A DNA stretch of 64,000 nt from a virus. Where the stretch lies: the IMG/VR virus record IMGVR_UViG_3300034139_000007, positions 1 to 64,000 of that record. One strand, written 5' to 3'. This document shows, one piece after another, positions 43,128 through 51,436 of the stretch. Under the pieces are notes generated by a model. It did not search any database and was not told the DNA's origin. It saw only the letters and a program-made list of their open reading frames with translations. A program made the position numbers and the translations under genes. Every line of letters begins with the position of its first letter. Position 1 is the stretch's first letter.

Positions 43128-43784
43128 TCAATGATAGTGGTAGTTTACATCTGCCGTCGTCCAGCAGGTGTCGCACGAACCGCACTTATTGCCCTGCTGC
43201 AAGGCCGGGCAATGGCTGAATGCCTCGCTGTCGACACCGACGGTCGAGACCGGCAGGTCGAACGGACGGGACTTGGGCGCGACGCCCAGCTTGGGGCTGG
43301 AGGTGCGGACCACCAGGTTGGACGGGAAGGTGCCGCCCTTGGCCAGGAAGGCGCGGACGACGGGCAGCTCGCGGGTCGGCAACCAGTGTGACAGCTGCGG
43401 GGTGCGGACGGCGATCTCGACGATCTTCTGCAGCATCTCGACCGACTGCAGGTCACCGGCGTCGAACCAGCGGAAGCGGTTCTCGACGACACCCGGGGAA
43501 CGCTCGCGCCGCTGGTGGGTGTACAGGTGGTTCAGGACGGTGACGAAGTTGTCGACGAAGGCGGGGTCATCGACGGCGGCCAGGCGGCGCTGCTGGGCCT
43601 CGACCACGTTGGAGAACCGGTAGTTGCCTTTGAGCGCATAGCAGCCGGAGCAGGTGGTGCCCTCGACCGCGGCCAGCTTGGACCCGGTGATGCAGGTGGT
43701 GGCCGATATGGACCAGGACCACCAGGGCATTTTCGACGGCTTGCCGAGGCCGCCGATGGCTTTGAGTGCTTCTAGGTATTGCAT
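43128..43784 (-). CDS. Gp88-like cysteine-rich protein
   Basis: The 218-residue product has T-C-S-G-C-Y-A-L-K-G-N-Y near residue 44, F-R-W-F-D-A-G-D in the middle and C-P-A-L-Q-Q-G-N-K-C-G-S-C-D-T-C near the end. This order resembles the phage gene product 88 family, with cysteines that could hold metal or an Fe-S cluster. Biochemical role unknown. Start overlaps the next upstream gene by 13 bases. Confidence 0.6.
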   Translation of the reverse strand: MQYLEALKAIGGLGKPSKMPWWSWSISATTCITGSKLAAVEGTTCSGCYALKGNYRFSNVVEAQQRRLAAVDDPAFVDNFVTVLNHLYTHQRRERSPGVVENRFRWFDAGDLQSVEMLQKIVEIAVRTPQLSHWLPTRELPVVRAFLAKGGTFPSNLVVRTSSPKLGVAPKSRPFDLPVSTVGVDSEAFSHCPALQQGNKCGSCDTCWTTADVNYHYH

Positions 43785-44005
43785 TTCATTTCCTTGACCA
43801 TGCGGCGAATGTTCTGCCGCACCCAGTCTTCCTGGTGCTGGAGTTTCTTCTTGTTCGACGTGTCCGAGAGCGTCGTCTGACGGCGCTGATCACCGTAGCG
43901 GACCACCATCAGGATGTGTTTGCTACCGTGCTGGAACTCGACGGAGGCCCCGTGTTTCGGGGCCTCCGCTTCAGCTGCAGCACGAACCTTTCGGTCCCGC
44001 GCCAT
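43772..44005 (-). CDS. Small basic protein, HicA-like fold possible
   Basis: The 77-residue basic product has G-S-K-H-I-L-M-V-V-R-Y-G and a following basic helix, loosely like the G-S-H strand of HicA-type RNA-binding toxins. No antitoxin-like partner is apparent beside it. ATG 44005 lies one base after the previous stop. Confidence 0.42.
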   Translation of the reverse strand: MARDRKVRAAAEAEAPKHGASVEFQHGSKHILMVVRYGDQRRQTTLSDTSNKKKLQHQEDWVRQNIRRMVKEMKCNT

Positions 44006-44006
44006 G

Positions 44007-44942
44007 TTAGACCCGAGAGATGCCGTTGCCGGGATCGACGTGCGGCTTGGGCTCGATGCCCCGACTGTCCGTGATCTTGCCGGTGATGCGGTAGAGGGTC
44101 GTCGCATCAGTCGCCAGGGTCTGGCCCTTGTACTTGCCGTCGTACTCGTCACCGGCCACGAAGGGCTGGAGCACGAGCCGCCCGGTGAAGCGCAGGTCGC
44201 CCTCGTCGTCGGCATAGCGCAGCCGGTCGTGGTCGGGGCCATAGGGGACGATCTCGACGTCGCCCAGCTCTTCGGCATGATCATCCGAGTTCCCCTCCAG
44301 GACCTTGCGCTCCGCAACCGTGTCGCGGTTGATGGCCAGGTCGGCGTCGAACTTGTCCGGGAAGCGACGGAACAGCTTGTCGATGTTCTGCTGGTCGTTC
44401 TCGCGGATGGTCTGGCCCAGGGCGATCAGGGCGTTGGCGCGGTACCAGGCCACGTCGCCCATTTCTTCCTGCATGTTGACCTCGTCGAGGGTCGCGCCGT
44501 CGAACAGGACGGGGATCAGGGCTTCCAGCAGCTCGCCGGCCTCGGTCACGATGCCCAGGATCATGTGCGTCAGCAGCAGGATCTTGGTGTTCGTCACCTC
44601 CAGCGGCGGGTGGACGTCGCCGAACACGGTCGGCTTGCCGTAGGCCAGGGCCTTCTTGAAGCTGTCGAGCGCGACGGTGGCGTCACGGGCTTCTTCGAGG
44701 CGGATGCGGAAGTGCTCGGCGGGCACCAGGTCGGTGCGGTGCTGGTGGCCAGCCGGGCAGGTGCGGCTAGCGAGGGTCTGGTAGTCGAAGTCGGTCATCA
44801 GGTTGTCCATCATGTGAGCGACGACGCGGAGTTCCAGGTCCGCGAAGTCCAGGTGAAGCAGGCTAGGCTGCGGGTCGGGGCGGTGTGGTCGAAGGCCCTG
44901 CCACTCGGGGCTGGATCGGTAGGCCCTGCCGGTCGGGGTCAT
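44007..44942 (-). CDS. MazG-like protein with an unusual N-terminal extension
   Basis: The 311-residue product has a MazG-type core: M-I-L-G-I-V-T-E-A-G-E-L-L-E-A-L and M-Q-E-E-M-G-D-V-A-W-Y (about 130-170), the acidic sites of an NTP pyrophosphohydrolase. The ATG at 44942 has GGAG 7 bases upstream. Residues 28-44 (L-L-H-L-D-F-A-D-L-E-L-R-V-V-A-H-M) resemble motif A of family A DNA polymerases. A C-terminal segment rich in Asp/Gly/Tyr is unassigned. The first 80 bases overlap the preceding gene. Confidence 0.68.
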   Translation of the reverse strand: MTPTGRAYRSSPEWQGLRPHRPDPQPSLLHLDFADLELRVVAHMMDNLMTDFDYQTLASRTCPAGHQHRTDLVPAEHFRIRLEEARDATVALDSFKKALAYGKPTVFGDVHPPLEVTNTKILLLTHMILGIVTEAGELLEALIPVLFDGATLDEVNMQEEMGDVAWYRANALIALGQTIRENDQQNIDKLFRRFPDKFDADLAINRDTVAERKVLEGNSDDHAEELGDVEIVPYGPDHDRLRYADDEGDLRFTGRLVLQPFVAGDEYDGKYKGQTLATDATTLYRITGKITDSRGIEPKPHVDPGNGISRV

Positions 44943-45219
44943 CGGGGAACTCCAGCACGGTGAGAGGGATGCAGTAGTAAGTCTCGTCGAGGAAGCCTCG
45001 AAAATCCTTACGGTAGAGCTTGAGGTCGAAGCGGACCTCGCGGTTCCAGATCACCACGTCGTGGATCTCGGCGGTACGGCCAGCGTGCTTGCCGCTCTTG
45101 ACCTTGACCTTGGTACCGATGATCGCTTTGCCGAACAGCTTGAGCTGGTCGTCGAGTTCCTTTCGGCGAAACTCCAGACTGGCGACTTTGAGGCGGATGA
45201 ACGTCTCGATCTGGTTCAT
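44863..45219 (-). CDS. KOW-like small protein
   Basis: The 118-residue product has a helical N-terminus and then G-T-K-V-K-V-K-S-G-K-H-A-G-R-T-A-E-I, close to the KOW motif of ribosomal and NusG-type RNA-binding proteins. The C-terminal Pro-rich tail overlaps the MazG-like gene by 80 bases. Confidence 0.5.
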   Translation of the reverse strand: MNQIETFIRLKVASLEFRRKELDDQLKLFGKAIIGTKVKVKSGKHAGRTAEIHDVVIWNREVRFDLKLYRKDFRGFLDETYYCIPLTVLEFPDDPDRQGLPIQPRVAGPSTTPPRPAA

Positions 45220-45220
45220 G

Positions 45221-45529
45221 TCAGTCCCACGGTGGGCTGTCGTCGTCCTGCGACGGGGCCAGGTTTACGGGCTGGGGCAGGAACCCCAGGGTGGTGAAGT
45301 GCAGCGCGGCGAGCAGCGGCTCCAGGTTTCGAATGTCGAAAATCGGATGGGATTGGGTGTCGACGTTCAGTCGGGCGGTCTTAGTGGTGGGCCACCAATC
45401 GACCCAGACCTCCCGGCCATAGGCTATCCGATAGTGGTAAGGGCTTAGCTGCTGGACCAGGTGGCCCTTCAGGGCCAGTTCCTGGGCCAGCAGTGCGGCC
45501 TCCTCCTTCGTGTAGAAGGTCCTACCCAT
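45221..45529 (-). CDS. Protein of unknown function
   Basis: The 102-residue product opens T-F-Y-T-K-E-E-A-A-L-L-A-Q-E-L and then gives beta-like strands with several Trp (W-V-D-W-W). Spacing to the next gene is one base. No family recognised. Confidence 0.58.
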   Translation of the reverse strand: MGRTFYTKEEAALLAQELALKGHLVQQLSPYHYRIAYGREVWVDWWPTTKTARLNVDTQSHPIFDIRNLEPLLAALHFTTLGFLPQPVNLAPSQDDDSPPWD

Positions 45530-45902
45530 AGACGACGTCCTTCAGCACGATGCACTGGAGCAGCACGTCGCCGGTTTCGGCGTCGTGACTACCCTCAATA
45601 AGGTCGGCGAAATGCAGCGGATGTTTGGTGGCCACCAGCTGCACACCGGCCTCCACCTGCTCCGGCCCGATCCAGATGGTCTTGTCGCCCTCGTCCTCGG
45701 GGTTGTCGAAGCGGACGCGAATGCGGTAGTTGCCGCTCTCGTAGAACTCGCCCTCGGCGTAGAAGTTGGGAAGGTCGGGTCCATCCTCGCGGATGAAGTC
45801 ATGGCACCAGTAGTTGGAGCCGCCTTCGATGGCGTTACAGATGACGTCAGCGACGCTCTGGAACGGCACCTCAGTCGTGACTTGGACGGTGATTTTCTTC
45901 AT
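45522..45902 (-). CDS. Conserved-type phage protein of unknown function
   Basis: The 126-residue acidic product has N-terminal strands (M-K-K-I-T-V-Q-V-T-T-E-V), a helix with D-V-I-C-N-A-I-E-G-G-S-N-Y-W and C-terminal strands. The pattern recalls a protein found in many tailed phages, of unknown role. Overlaps neighbours by 8 and 32 bases. Confidence 0.6.
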   Translation of the reverse strand: MKKITVQVTTEVPFQSVADVICNAIEGGSNYWCHDFIREDGPDLPNFYAEGEFYESGNYRIRVRFDNPEDEGDKTIWIGPEQVEAGVQLVATKHPLHFADLIEGSHDAETGDVLLQCIVLKDVVYG

Positions 45903-46173
45903 GGCTGGTCGCTTTCTTGGCTAGGGGATATTCGCTCCCCAGTTGGACGTTTTCGACGGCGGTGCGCCAGCCCTGCCTGCTGGCCCATGCGAACAGCTGA
46001 ACGGCCTCAGACTGTTCCGGCGTCAGCATGGATAGCTGCTCGGCGGTCCAGACCTTGAGCCGTTGTTCGGCGGGCGTTGCAGCGCGGGGCGGACGGGATT
46101 TCAGGTAGACGACGATCAGGCTCACCAACAGGACGGCGAGCAAGATCGACAGAACGATGACGGCAGTGAACAT
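45871..46173 (-). CDS. Small membrane protein
   Basis: The 100-residue product has one N-terminal transmembrane helix (about 2-23) and a charged cytoplasmic region containing T-P-A-E-Q-R-L. The ATG at 46173 is chosen; a longer TTG reading at 46212 would run through the hairpin at 46191-46220. It follows rIIB downstream of that hairpin. Confidence 0.58.
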   Translation of the reverse strand: MFTAVIVLSILLAVLLVSLIVVYLKSRPPRAATPAEQRLKVWTAEQLSMLTPEQSEAVQLFAWASRQGWRTAVENVQLGSEYPLAKKATSHEENHRPSHD

Positions 46174-46190
46174 GTGGAGACCTATAAGGA

Positions 46191-46220
46191 TCAGGGGCTC
46201 GGCGTCAGCCAAGCCCCTGA
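46191..46220 (-). terminator. Terminator-like hairpin after rIIB
   Basis: A perfect 9-bp stem (46191-46199 with 46212-46220) and 12-base loop lie directly beside a TTTAACSGTTAAA palindrome. The sequence after it on the - strand (TCCTTAT) is only moderately T-rich. Confidence 0.6.
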
Positions 46221-46233
46221 TTTAACGGTTAAA
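46221..46233. promoter_or_regulatory. TTTAACSGTTAAA palindrome, site 1
   Basis: A 13-bp dyad that contains the rIIB stop codon (46229-46231) and abuts the hairpin downstream. It is 48 bases ahead of the small membrane protein gene. Confidence 0.6.
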
Positions 46234-47416
46234 GTCCCGCAGCGGTCTCGGCACGCTGCAGTCGATCGATCTGCGGCGGGGCACTGTCGGTCAGGCCCAG
46301 CTCCGCTTCGATCTCATCGAGACGATCCGACAGGGTCTTGTCGTCCCAGTCGCTGTCGTCGATGTTGAGCGTGGCGCGGAGACGCTCGACGCGGTCGGTG
46401 AAGCTGACCGGTGCGTCGTCACCGACAACCGGACCCAGGTCACCGCTCAGGTCGCGCATGGCCACCAGAGCCTCGACGCGAGAAGCATAGGTGTCCACGA
46501 CGGTGCCCGCGGGGTTCACAAGGTCCCATTGATCGCCGTCACGGTCGGCCCAGAGCACACGCCAGCCAGCGTCCCAGGCGGCCAGGGCCGGACCGCAATC
46601 CTCACCCTCGGGCAAGGCAAACTTGATGCCCTCACGCTGGTACAGGGCCACGCGGTCGTAGCTGAACACCAGCTGGTCCTCGCCCTCGAAGAAGACGCCC
46701 TCGCGGGCCTCCTGCATCGAGATCTCGAACAGCACCTCGTGCTTCTCGGTGCGGCCCTTGGAGCCGCCGCCGTCCTGCGGGAAAGACACGACGTCAGACG
46801 GGTCCTCGGCCATGATCAGGCAGCGATAGTCCGACATGCTCTTCAGGTACTTGTGATTGCAGAAGTGCAGGCCACGCGAGCAGGTGTTGTTGTAGTTGAG
46901 GTCGCACTCGTCGCGCGGCATCCGAACGATCCGACCCGGTGAGTTGTCCATGGACCTGGTGTGGGCGTCCAGGTACTGCATGTTGACGTACCGATAGGCC
47001 AGGAAGCGACCGTCCGGCAGGATCGGCAGCTCGGCCCGCTCGACCCACTGAAACAGCATGTCGATGGCGTCGCGGGTCGGGTTGCGCATGACGCGGTCCA
47101 GGAACAGCGCATACGGCTCCGGGTCGCGGCCACGGTTCACCATCTGGAGGATGCGGTCGACGAGGTAGTTGTCGACACGTCGGCCCTGGAAGGTGACGCG
47201 ACCGGCGAAGACGGTCACGTCGCCATAGTTGCCCAGGGCTTTGGTGAGGCGGTCCGAGGCGTTGACGATGCCGTCGACCTGGTCGTAGTCACCATTGGCG
47301 ATGGCCGTCTTCAGCTCCTCGTATCGAGGGTTGTCCGACGGAACCGTGAAGGGCCTGCCGGCCACGAACACGGTCACGCTGTCAGCGGACACGATTGAGA
47401 TCACAGGGTTAGTCAT
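46229..47416 (-). CDS. rIIB: rIIB-like protein
   Basis: The 395-residue product matches T4 rIIB: L-P-D-G-R-F-L-A-Y-R-Y-V, D-A-H-T-R-S-M-D-N-S-P-G, then C-S-R-G-L-H-F-C and Y-L with D-C/C ligand-like residues. rIIA and rIIB of T-even phages counter prophage-borne exclusion and influence lysis timing. It overlaps rIIA by 8 bases, the same rIIA-rIIB pairing as in T4. The C-terminus is acidic. Confidence 0.85.
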   Translation of the reverse strand: MTNPVISIVSADSVTVFVAGRPFTVPSDNPRYEELKTAIANGDYDQVDGIVNASDRLTKALGNYGDVTVFAGRVTFQGRRVDNYLVDRILQMVNRGRDPEPYALFLDRVMRNPTRDAIDMLFQWVERAELPILPDGRFLAYRYVNMQYLDAHTRSMDNSPGRIVRMPRDECDLNYNNTCSRGLHFCNHKYLKSMSDYRCLIMAEDPSDVVSFPQDGGGSKGRTEKHEVLFEISMQEAREGVFFEGEDQLVFSYDRVALYQREGIKFALPEGEDCGPALAAWDAGWRVLWADRDGDQWDLVNPAGTVVDTYASRVEALVAMRDLSGDLGPVVGDDAPVSFTDRVERLRATLNIDDSDWDDKTLSDRLDEIEAELGLTDSAPPQIDRLQRAETAAGL

Positions 47417-49604
47417 TCAGCTTGGTCCTTCTGAATGCGGCGAGGGCGGGGACGTCCACGTCGCTGTAGTTGAAGATGTTTGTCTCGGTCCGTTCCCAGA
47501 TCGCGACGGCGAGGCGTAGTAGTGGAGATCGATTGTAGACTTTCTCGACCTCCTTGGCCACCGACACCCGCAGCTTCTTGGGTGTCGGCATGTCGAGCCC
47601 GGCACGACGGGCATAATCCCGGGCGTGATCGATCTCACGCTGGAGCGCGCTGGCATCCTCGGGAGCCTTGAGGGCTTCGAGGCGGGCCGTGATCGTCGGG
47701 AACAGGTCCGGGTGCCGGGTGGTCAGGCGGCGCACGGTCTTGGTGAGCTTGTCCTGATCGACCTGGGCCGCGGCGGCCTGACGGGCCAGCTCGGCCAGCA
47801 CATCCGGGTTACGGATGGTCAGATCGAACTTGGCCTTGAGCCAGACGTCCAGACGGATGAAGTCCGCCTGATTACCGTCGCGCTTGACCTGGGCCTGGGC
47901 CTTCTTGGACAGACCCAGCACCAGTTGGCCACCGTCGGTACGCCAGCTAGAGTTGATGACCTTGTTGTCGAAGCCGACCGTGTCGTCGATGTCGTGACCC
48001 GTAAGGGGGATGTAGACACCGGCGGTGGCCAGCTCGTCGGTCTGGTTCCAGTCCGAACGGCACCCGTGGTAGCGGTAGCCGCCATACTGGGTGCCAGGAG
48101 ACAGGGTCAGGACGCGCAGCTCGGTCTTCTTGCCGCTGGCCAGCTTGGTCTTGGGCTCTGGCAGGGGCAGCTCCGACAACAACATGATGTTCTGGTCAGA
48201 GTAGCGCCAGTCGGCGAAGTGGGCACGCATGGCCTCGATGGAAGGCCAGTTGGGCACATCGGCACCCTTGTGGTCGAGACGATGGTCGAACAGATAGACC
48301 GCCAGCTTTCTGACGCCCAGATCCTCGGCCAGTTGGCGAGCACGCGAGGTGACCCGGCGCTTGCTGTCGGACACGTCCTTCATGTCGTCAAAGACGAAGA
48401 ACCGGTTGTCGCGGAAGGCGTCGACCGGGAAGGTGTCCTTGACGTAGCGACTGAAGGTGACCTCGGTCTTGTCACTCTTCCAGGACTTGGGCTCGACGTT
48501 CAGGACCTGCGGGCGACCGTAGGGCAGGGCGATCTCGTCGCGGATGCCCGGGAAGCCAGCGTGCTGGACGATGTCGCGCATCACGATGCCGGGCTTGGCG
48601 TCGGCCTTGATCTCGGGCCACTTCTTGGTGATCATCGACCAGGTGTTGTTGTCCTTCAGCTTCTGGATGAACTCCAGCTGCTCGAAGGGGTTCATGGTCT
48701 TGACCAGCTCGAACTGCTGCTCGGCATAGTCGTCGCAGATCTGACGATACCGCTCGCGCAGCCGGGTCAGGGTCAGGGTGTCATACGACAGACCCTCACG
48801 GCTCGGCAGGAGGTCCAGCTCACCGATGCCGAACACCATGATGATGGTGCCGGGCAGCTTGGCGTCGCCCTCCTGGAGCACGATGCCCCAGTCCAGCGGG
48901 TAGGCGACCGGACCCATCAGGACGTAGGGCTTGGCCGGAGCCTCGGTGCGGACCCAGTAGTTGGACTTCTGATCGGTGTACTCGATCACCGGCACGTCAA
49001 TGCCGTGGACCTCGTAGCTGCCCAGCGGCAAGTGCTGCAGCAGGTCAGCGGCAGTGCTCTCGAAGACGCCCCAGTCGTTGGTCTTGATCGGGACCTGGAC
49101 CTGGATGCCGTCCGGCTCGTCGGTGGGCTGCTCATCGATGCGCGACATCTGAGGGATGCCGTCGCCGCCACGGTAGGCGGCGTAGCTGCGCTTGATGCCG
49201 GCCTGCACGGACGCCACGGTGAAGGCGTCGGCGTAGGCGAAGGGCGACTTGCAGCCCAGACCGAAGCCGCCGATGGCGTCGTCGCCCTGATCCTTGGTCG
49301 ATGCACCGAACGAGGTGTACATCAGCATCACGTCGTCGTCGCTCATGCCGGGGCCGTAGTCGCGGATCGTCAGCATCGGCTCGATGTGGTTGGGCAGGCT
49401 GATCAGGATCGGACGGGTCTGGCCGTTCATGCCGTGGGCGTCCAGTGCGTTGCACGAGATCTCACGGATGACGGCCCGGGGTTTGTCCGAGTAGAGCTTA
49501 TCGGCCAGGATGCTGAACATCTTGGCGTTGCCCTGGATGGTGAAGGCGGCAGTCGGCAGCTCGTCGCTGACCGAGACGTCTCTCTTGAAGGCATCGGAAC
49601 GCAT
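47409..49604 (-). CDS. rIIA: rIIA-like protein with GHKL ATPase domain
   Basis: The 731-residue product begins with a GHKL fold: R-E-I-S-C-N-A-L-D-A-H (N-box, Glu48 and Asn52), I-R-D-Y-G-P-G-M (G1) and G-G-F-G-L-G-C-K-S-P-F (G2). Such ATPases include Hsp90, MutL and topoisomerase B, and T4 rIIA. It would act with rIIB in membrane-associated protection against exclusion systems. The leader holds palindrome site 2 and AAGGAC, nearly identical to the leader of the 59916 gene. Confidence 0.86.
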   Translation of the reverse strand: MRSDAFKRDVSVSDELPTAAFTIQGNAKMFSILADKLYSDKPRAVIREISCNALDAHGMNGQTRPILISLPNHIEPMLTIRDYGPGMSDDDVMLMYTSFGASTKDQGDDAIGGFGLGCKSPFAYADAFTVASVQAGIKRSYAAYRGGDGIPQMSRIDEQPTDEPDGIQVQVPIKTNDWGVFESTAADLLQHLPLGSYEVHGIDVPVIEYTDQKSNYWVRTEAPAKPYVLMGPVAYPLDWGIVLQEGDAKLPGTIIMVFGIGELDLLPSREGLSYDTLTLTRLRERYRQICDDYAEQQFELVKTMNPFEQLEFIQKLKDNNTWSMITKKWPEIKADAKPGIVMRDIVQHAGFPGIRDEIALPYGRPQVLNVEPKSWKSDKTEVTFSRYVKDTFPVDAFRDNRFFVFDDMKDVSDSKRRVTSRARQLAEDLGVRKLAVYLFDHRLDHKGADVPNWPSIEAMRAHFADWRYSDQNIMLLSELPLPEPKTKLASGKKTELRVLTLSPGTQYGGYRYHGCRSDWNQTDELATAGVYIPLTGHDIDDTVGFDNKVINSSWRTDGGQLVLGLSKKAQAQVKRDGNQADFIRLDVWLKAKFDLTIRNPDVLAELARQAAAAQVDQDKLTKTVRRLTTRHPDLFPTITARLEALKAPEDASALQREIDHARDYARRAGLDMPTPKKLRVSVAKEVEKVYNRSPLLRLAVAIWERTETNIFNYSDVDVPALAAFRRTKLND

Positions 49605-49622
49605 GGTCGTATGTCCTTGCTT

Positions 49623-49635
49623 TTTAACGGTTAAA
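49623..49635. promoter_or_regulatory. TTTAACSGTTAAA palindrome, site 2 (before rIIA)
   Basis: A perfect 13-bp dyad 18 bases upstream of the rIIA start codon. It also contains the stop codon of the gene upstream (49631-49633). Confidence 0.62.
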
Positions 49636-50110
49636 GAATGGTGATGCGCGTTGCGCTGTGCACCAGGGTTTTGGCCTGGAACCCACGAGGCAGGGGAATG
49701 TCGGACCTGACATTGTAGGGGTGCTTCTGCCCGATCTCGGTGGAGAGACCCTCCACCCTGATGGCACGGCGAAGCCAGATCGTGTCGCGGCTTTCGTTGC
49801 GCACGTCAGCCTCGCGCAGCAGGGCCTCGATCCCCCGCCAGGTCCATTGTGAGGACCAGTCGACGGTTGGCTTCCTGGCGCTGGCGATGAGGATGTGTGG
49901 CTCATAGCCCAGCACCGGTAGGTCACGATCCGACATCTTCACCGCCGACCGAAGCTGGAGGTGGATGGGCAAGCACGACGCGCGGACAGTCAAGCCGTAA
50001 CGGGGCTTGCTGGTCGGCTCGGGCAGGAGCAGGCTGTTGTAGACGAAGTGGAAGACGTGGTCGCTCGGCCCCAGGTCGATGCAGAAGGGGATCGGATCTA
50101 CTTCGGACAT
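49631..50110 (-). CDS. Protein of unknown function upstream of rIIA
   Basis: The 159-residue product, with mixed strand and helix character, starts at an ATG overlapping the preceding gene by 13 bases. No motif recognised. Confidence 0.58.
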   Translation of the reverse strand: MSEVDPIPFCIDLGPSDHVFHFVYNSLLLPEPTSKPRYGLTVRASCLPIHLQLRSAVKMSDRDLPVLGYEPHILIASARKPTVDWSSQWTWRGIEALLREADVRNESRDTIWLRRAIRVEGLSTEIGQKHPYNVRSDIPLPRGFQAKTLVHSATRITIL

Positions 50111-50496
50111 GGGTCAATCTCCTCGAAGTCCAGCCCCTCGGACCACCACTCGCCGGCGGGGCCGCCACGCATCTCGATGTGGATGGTGCTGTTGGCACCG
50201 ACATGGACGACCGACAGCAGGCTGTTGCTCAGGTCGACGCCGGGGTGAGTGTCCACCTCGCTCTCACCGAACACGCCGTCCGTGTGGCGGTCGCGCAGCT
50301 CCTTGGAGGCGAACCCGTCGGTGGGCAGGGTCTCGGTCCACGGATGGCGCTCGAAGGCCGCCAGCGGCCACAGGACCTCGGAGAAGTCCCACTTGCCACA
50401 GACGCGGAGCGCCTCGGTCACGCGCTCGATGTCCAGGTCGAAGGAGATCAGCTGATCCTCTTCGTTTTCCTGCATCATGATCGTGTAGATTTTCAC
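50098..50496 (-). CDS. Acidic protein of unknown function
   Basis: The 132-residue acidic product has an N-terminal strand and a Trp-rich middle (W-P-L-A-A-F-E-R-H-P-W). It ends 12 bases inside the next gene. Acidic small proteins are common among phage host-takeover factors; that is context, not evidence of function. Confidence 0.58.
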   Translation of the reverse strand: MKIYTIMMQENEEDQLISFDLDIERVTEALRVCGKWDFSEVLWPLAAFERHPWTETLPTDGFASKELRDRHTDGVFGESEVDTHPGVDLSNSLLSVVHVGANSTIHIEMRGGPAGEWWSEGLDFEEIDPCPK

Positions 50497-50705
50497 AGGT
50501 AGCTCTCCATGAGCTTGATGAAGGCGGGAAGGTCCGCCTTGGGGACTTCGATCTGGGCCGCCGTGGTGCGGTCGCCCTTGCTGTTGATCGGCATCAGCAC
50601 AATCTCGGTCGGGGTGTCGTAGCTGCCGACCCCTATCTGGGTGCCGGAACGGTTCCGGCCCCAGTAGGCGGCGGTGCGCTTGTCGCCGAAGAGGATGTCA
50701 GGCAT
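50493..50705 (-). CDS. Small protein of unknown function
   Basis: The 70-residue product has strands then a C-terminal helix (L-P-A-F-I-K-L-M-E-S-Y). Overlaps both neighbours slightly. No family recognised. Confidence 0.55.
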   Translation of the reverse strand: MPDILFGDKRTAAYWGRNRSGTQIGVGSYDTPTEIVLMPINSKGDRTTAAQIEVPKADLPAFIKLMESYL

Positions 50706-51120
50706 CGGCCTTCGGGGTCACGATCCAGCTGGTCGCGGCCTTGCTCGTCTTCTTGGCCGCCGACAGGATGCTGGCGGCCTTGGCCGCACCGATCTCGTCG
50801 ATCAGCAGCTTCATCAGGGCGTCCGGGTCGATCATCTCGCGACCGTTGGCGGTCTTGGCGAAGATCCGGTAGCTGTCGGTCTCGGCGAACTCGACCTGTT
50901 CGAGGCTGGGACGCTGCTCGGCATCGGTGATGATGCCCAGCTTCACGGCGGCGGTCTTGGCCTTCTTCTTGCGCGCCTCGGCCAGCGTGGCCAGGCTCAG
51001 CGCGGTCAACAGCTCGTGGGCCGCGAGGTCACGCTCGCCGCTCTCGGGCTTCGGCGCGGTGCCGTTGGTGGTGCCGATCTTCTTGAAGGCGGCAACGATT
51101 TTGTCGGTCAGGGTTCCCAT
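50698..51120 (-). CDS. Lys/Ala-rich protein of unknown function
   Basis: The 140-residue product has basic helices (A-E-A-R-K-K-K-A-K-T-A) and an Ala/Lys-rich C-terminus. It may be nucleic acid-binding on composition alone. Confidence 0.55.
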   Translation of the reverse strand: MGTLTDKIVAAFKKIGTTNGTAPKPESGERDLAAHELLTALSLATLAEARKKKAKTAAVKLGIITDAEQRPSLEQVEFAETDSYRIFAKTANGREMIDPDALMKLLIDEIGAAKAASILSAAKKTSKAATSWIVTPKADA

Positions 51121-51398
51121 GGGTCTTCTCCATCTTGGGCTAGCGGGATTGCTTGGTCGAAAAAGTACAGCAGGGCGATGAGGTCGGACCGGTCGGCGAA
51201 CTTGTCGTCGCGGTCCTCGCCCTTCTGGACGCGGGCCAGCAGGTCGAGCGTGTACTCGATGCAGGCCTGCTGGTGGGTGGGGTTAGTCGGGGTCGCGTCG
51301 TTCAGGTAGAAGCTGTAGAAGCACGCCCCGAGATCCCCCACAGAGATATAGCTCCCCCATTGGGAGGCAATCTCGAAGGCTCTCTCGCGGGTAATCAT
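51108..51398 (-). CDS. Acidic helical protein of unknown function
   Basis: The 96-residue acidic product has four likely helices. Its start is preceded by AAGGACTTCGACG, similar to the ribosome site of rIIA and the 59916 gene. Confidence 0.55.
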   Translation of the reverse strand: MITRERAFEIASQWGSYISVGDLGACFYSFYLNDATPTNPTHQQACIEYTLDLLARVQKGEDRDDKFADRSDLIALLYFFDQAIPLAQDGEDPWEP

Positions 51399-51436
51399 CG
51401 TCGAAGTCCTTGTCTAACAGGGACTGCAGCGCAGGC

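Noticed and set aside
43772-44005. A toxin-antitoxin pair involving the HicA-like protein
   Set aside because: No HicB-like partner is next to it and the HicA resemblance is weak, so no system is claimed.
47625-49634. A + strand open frame opposite rIIA
   Set aside because: It mirrors rIIA codon bias, while rIIA shows clear GHKL motifs on the other strand.
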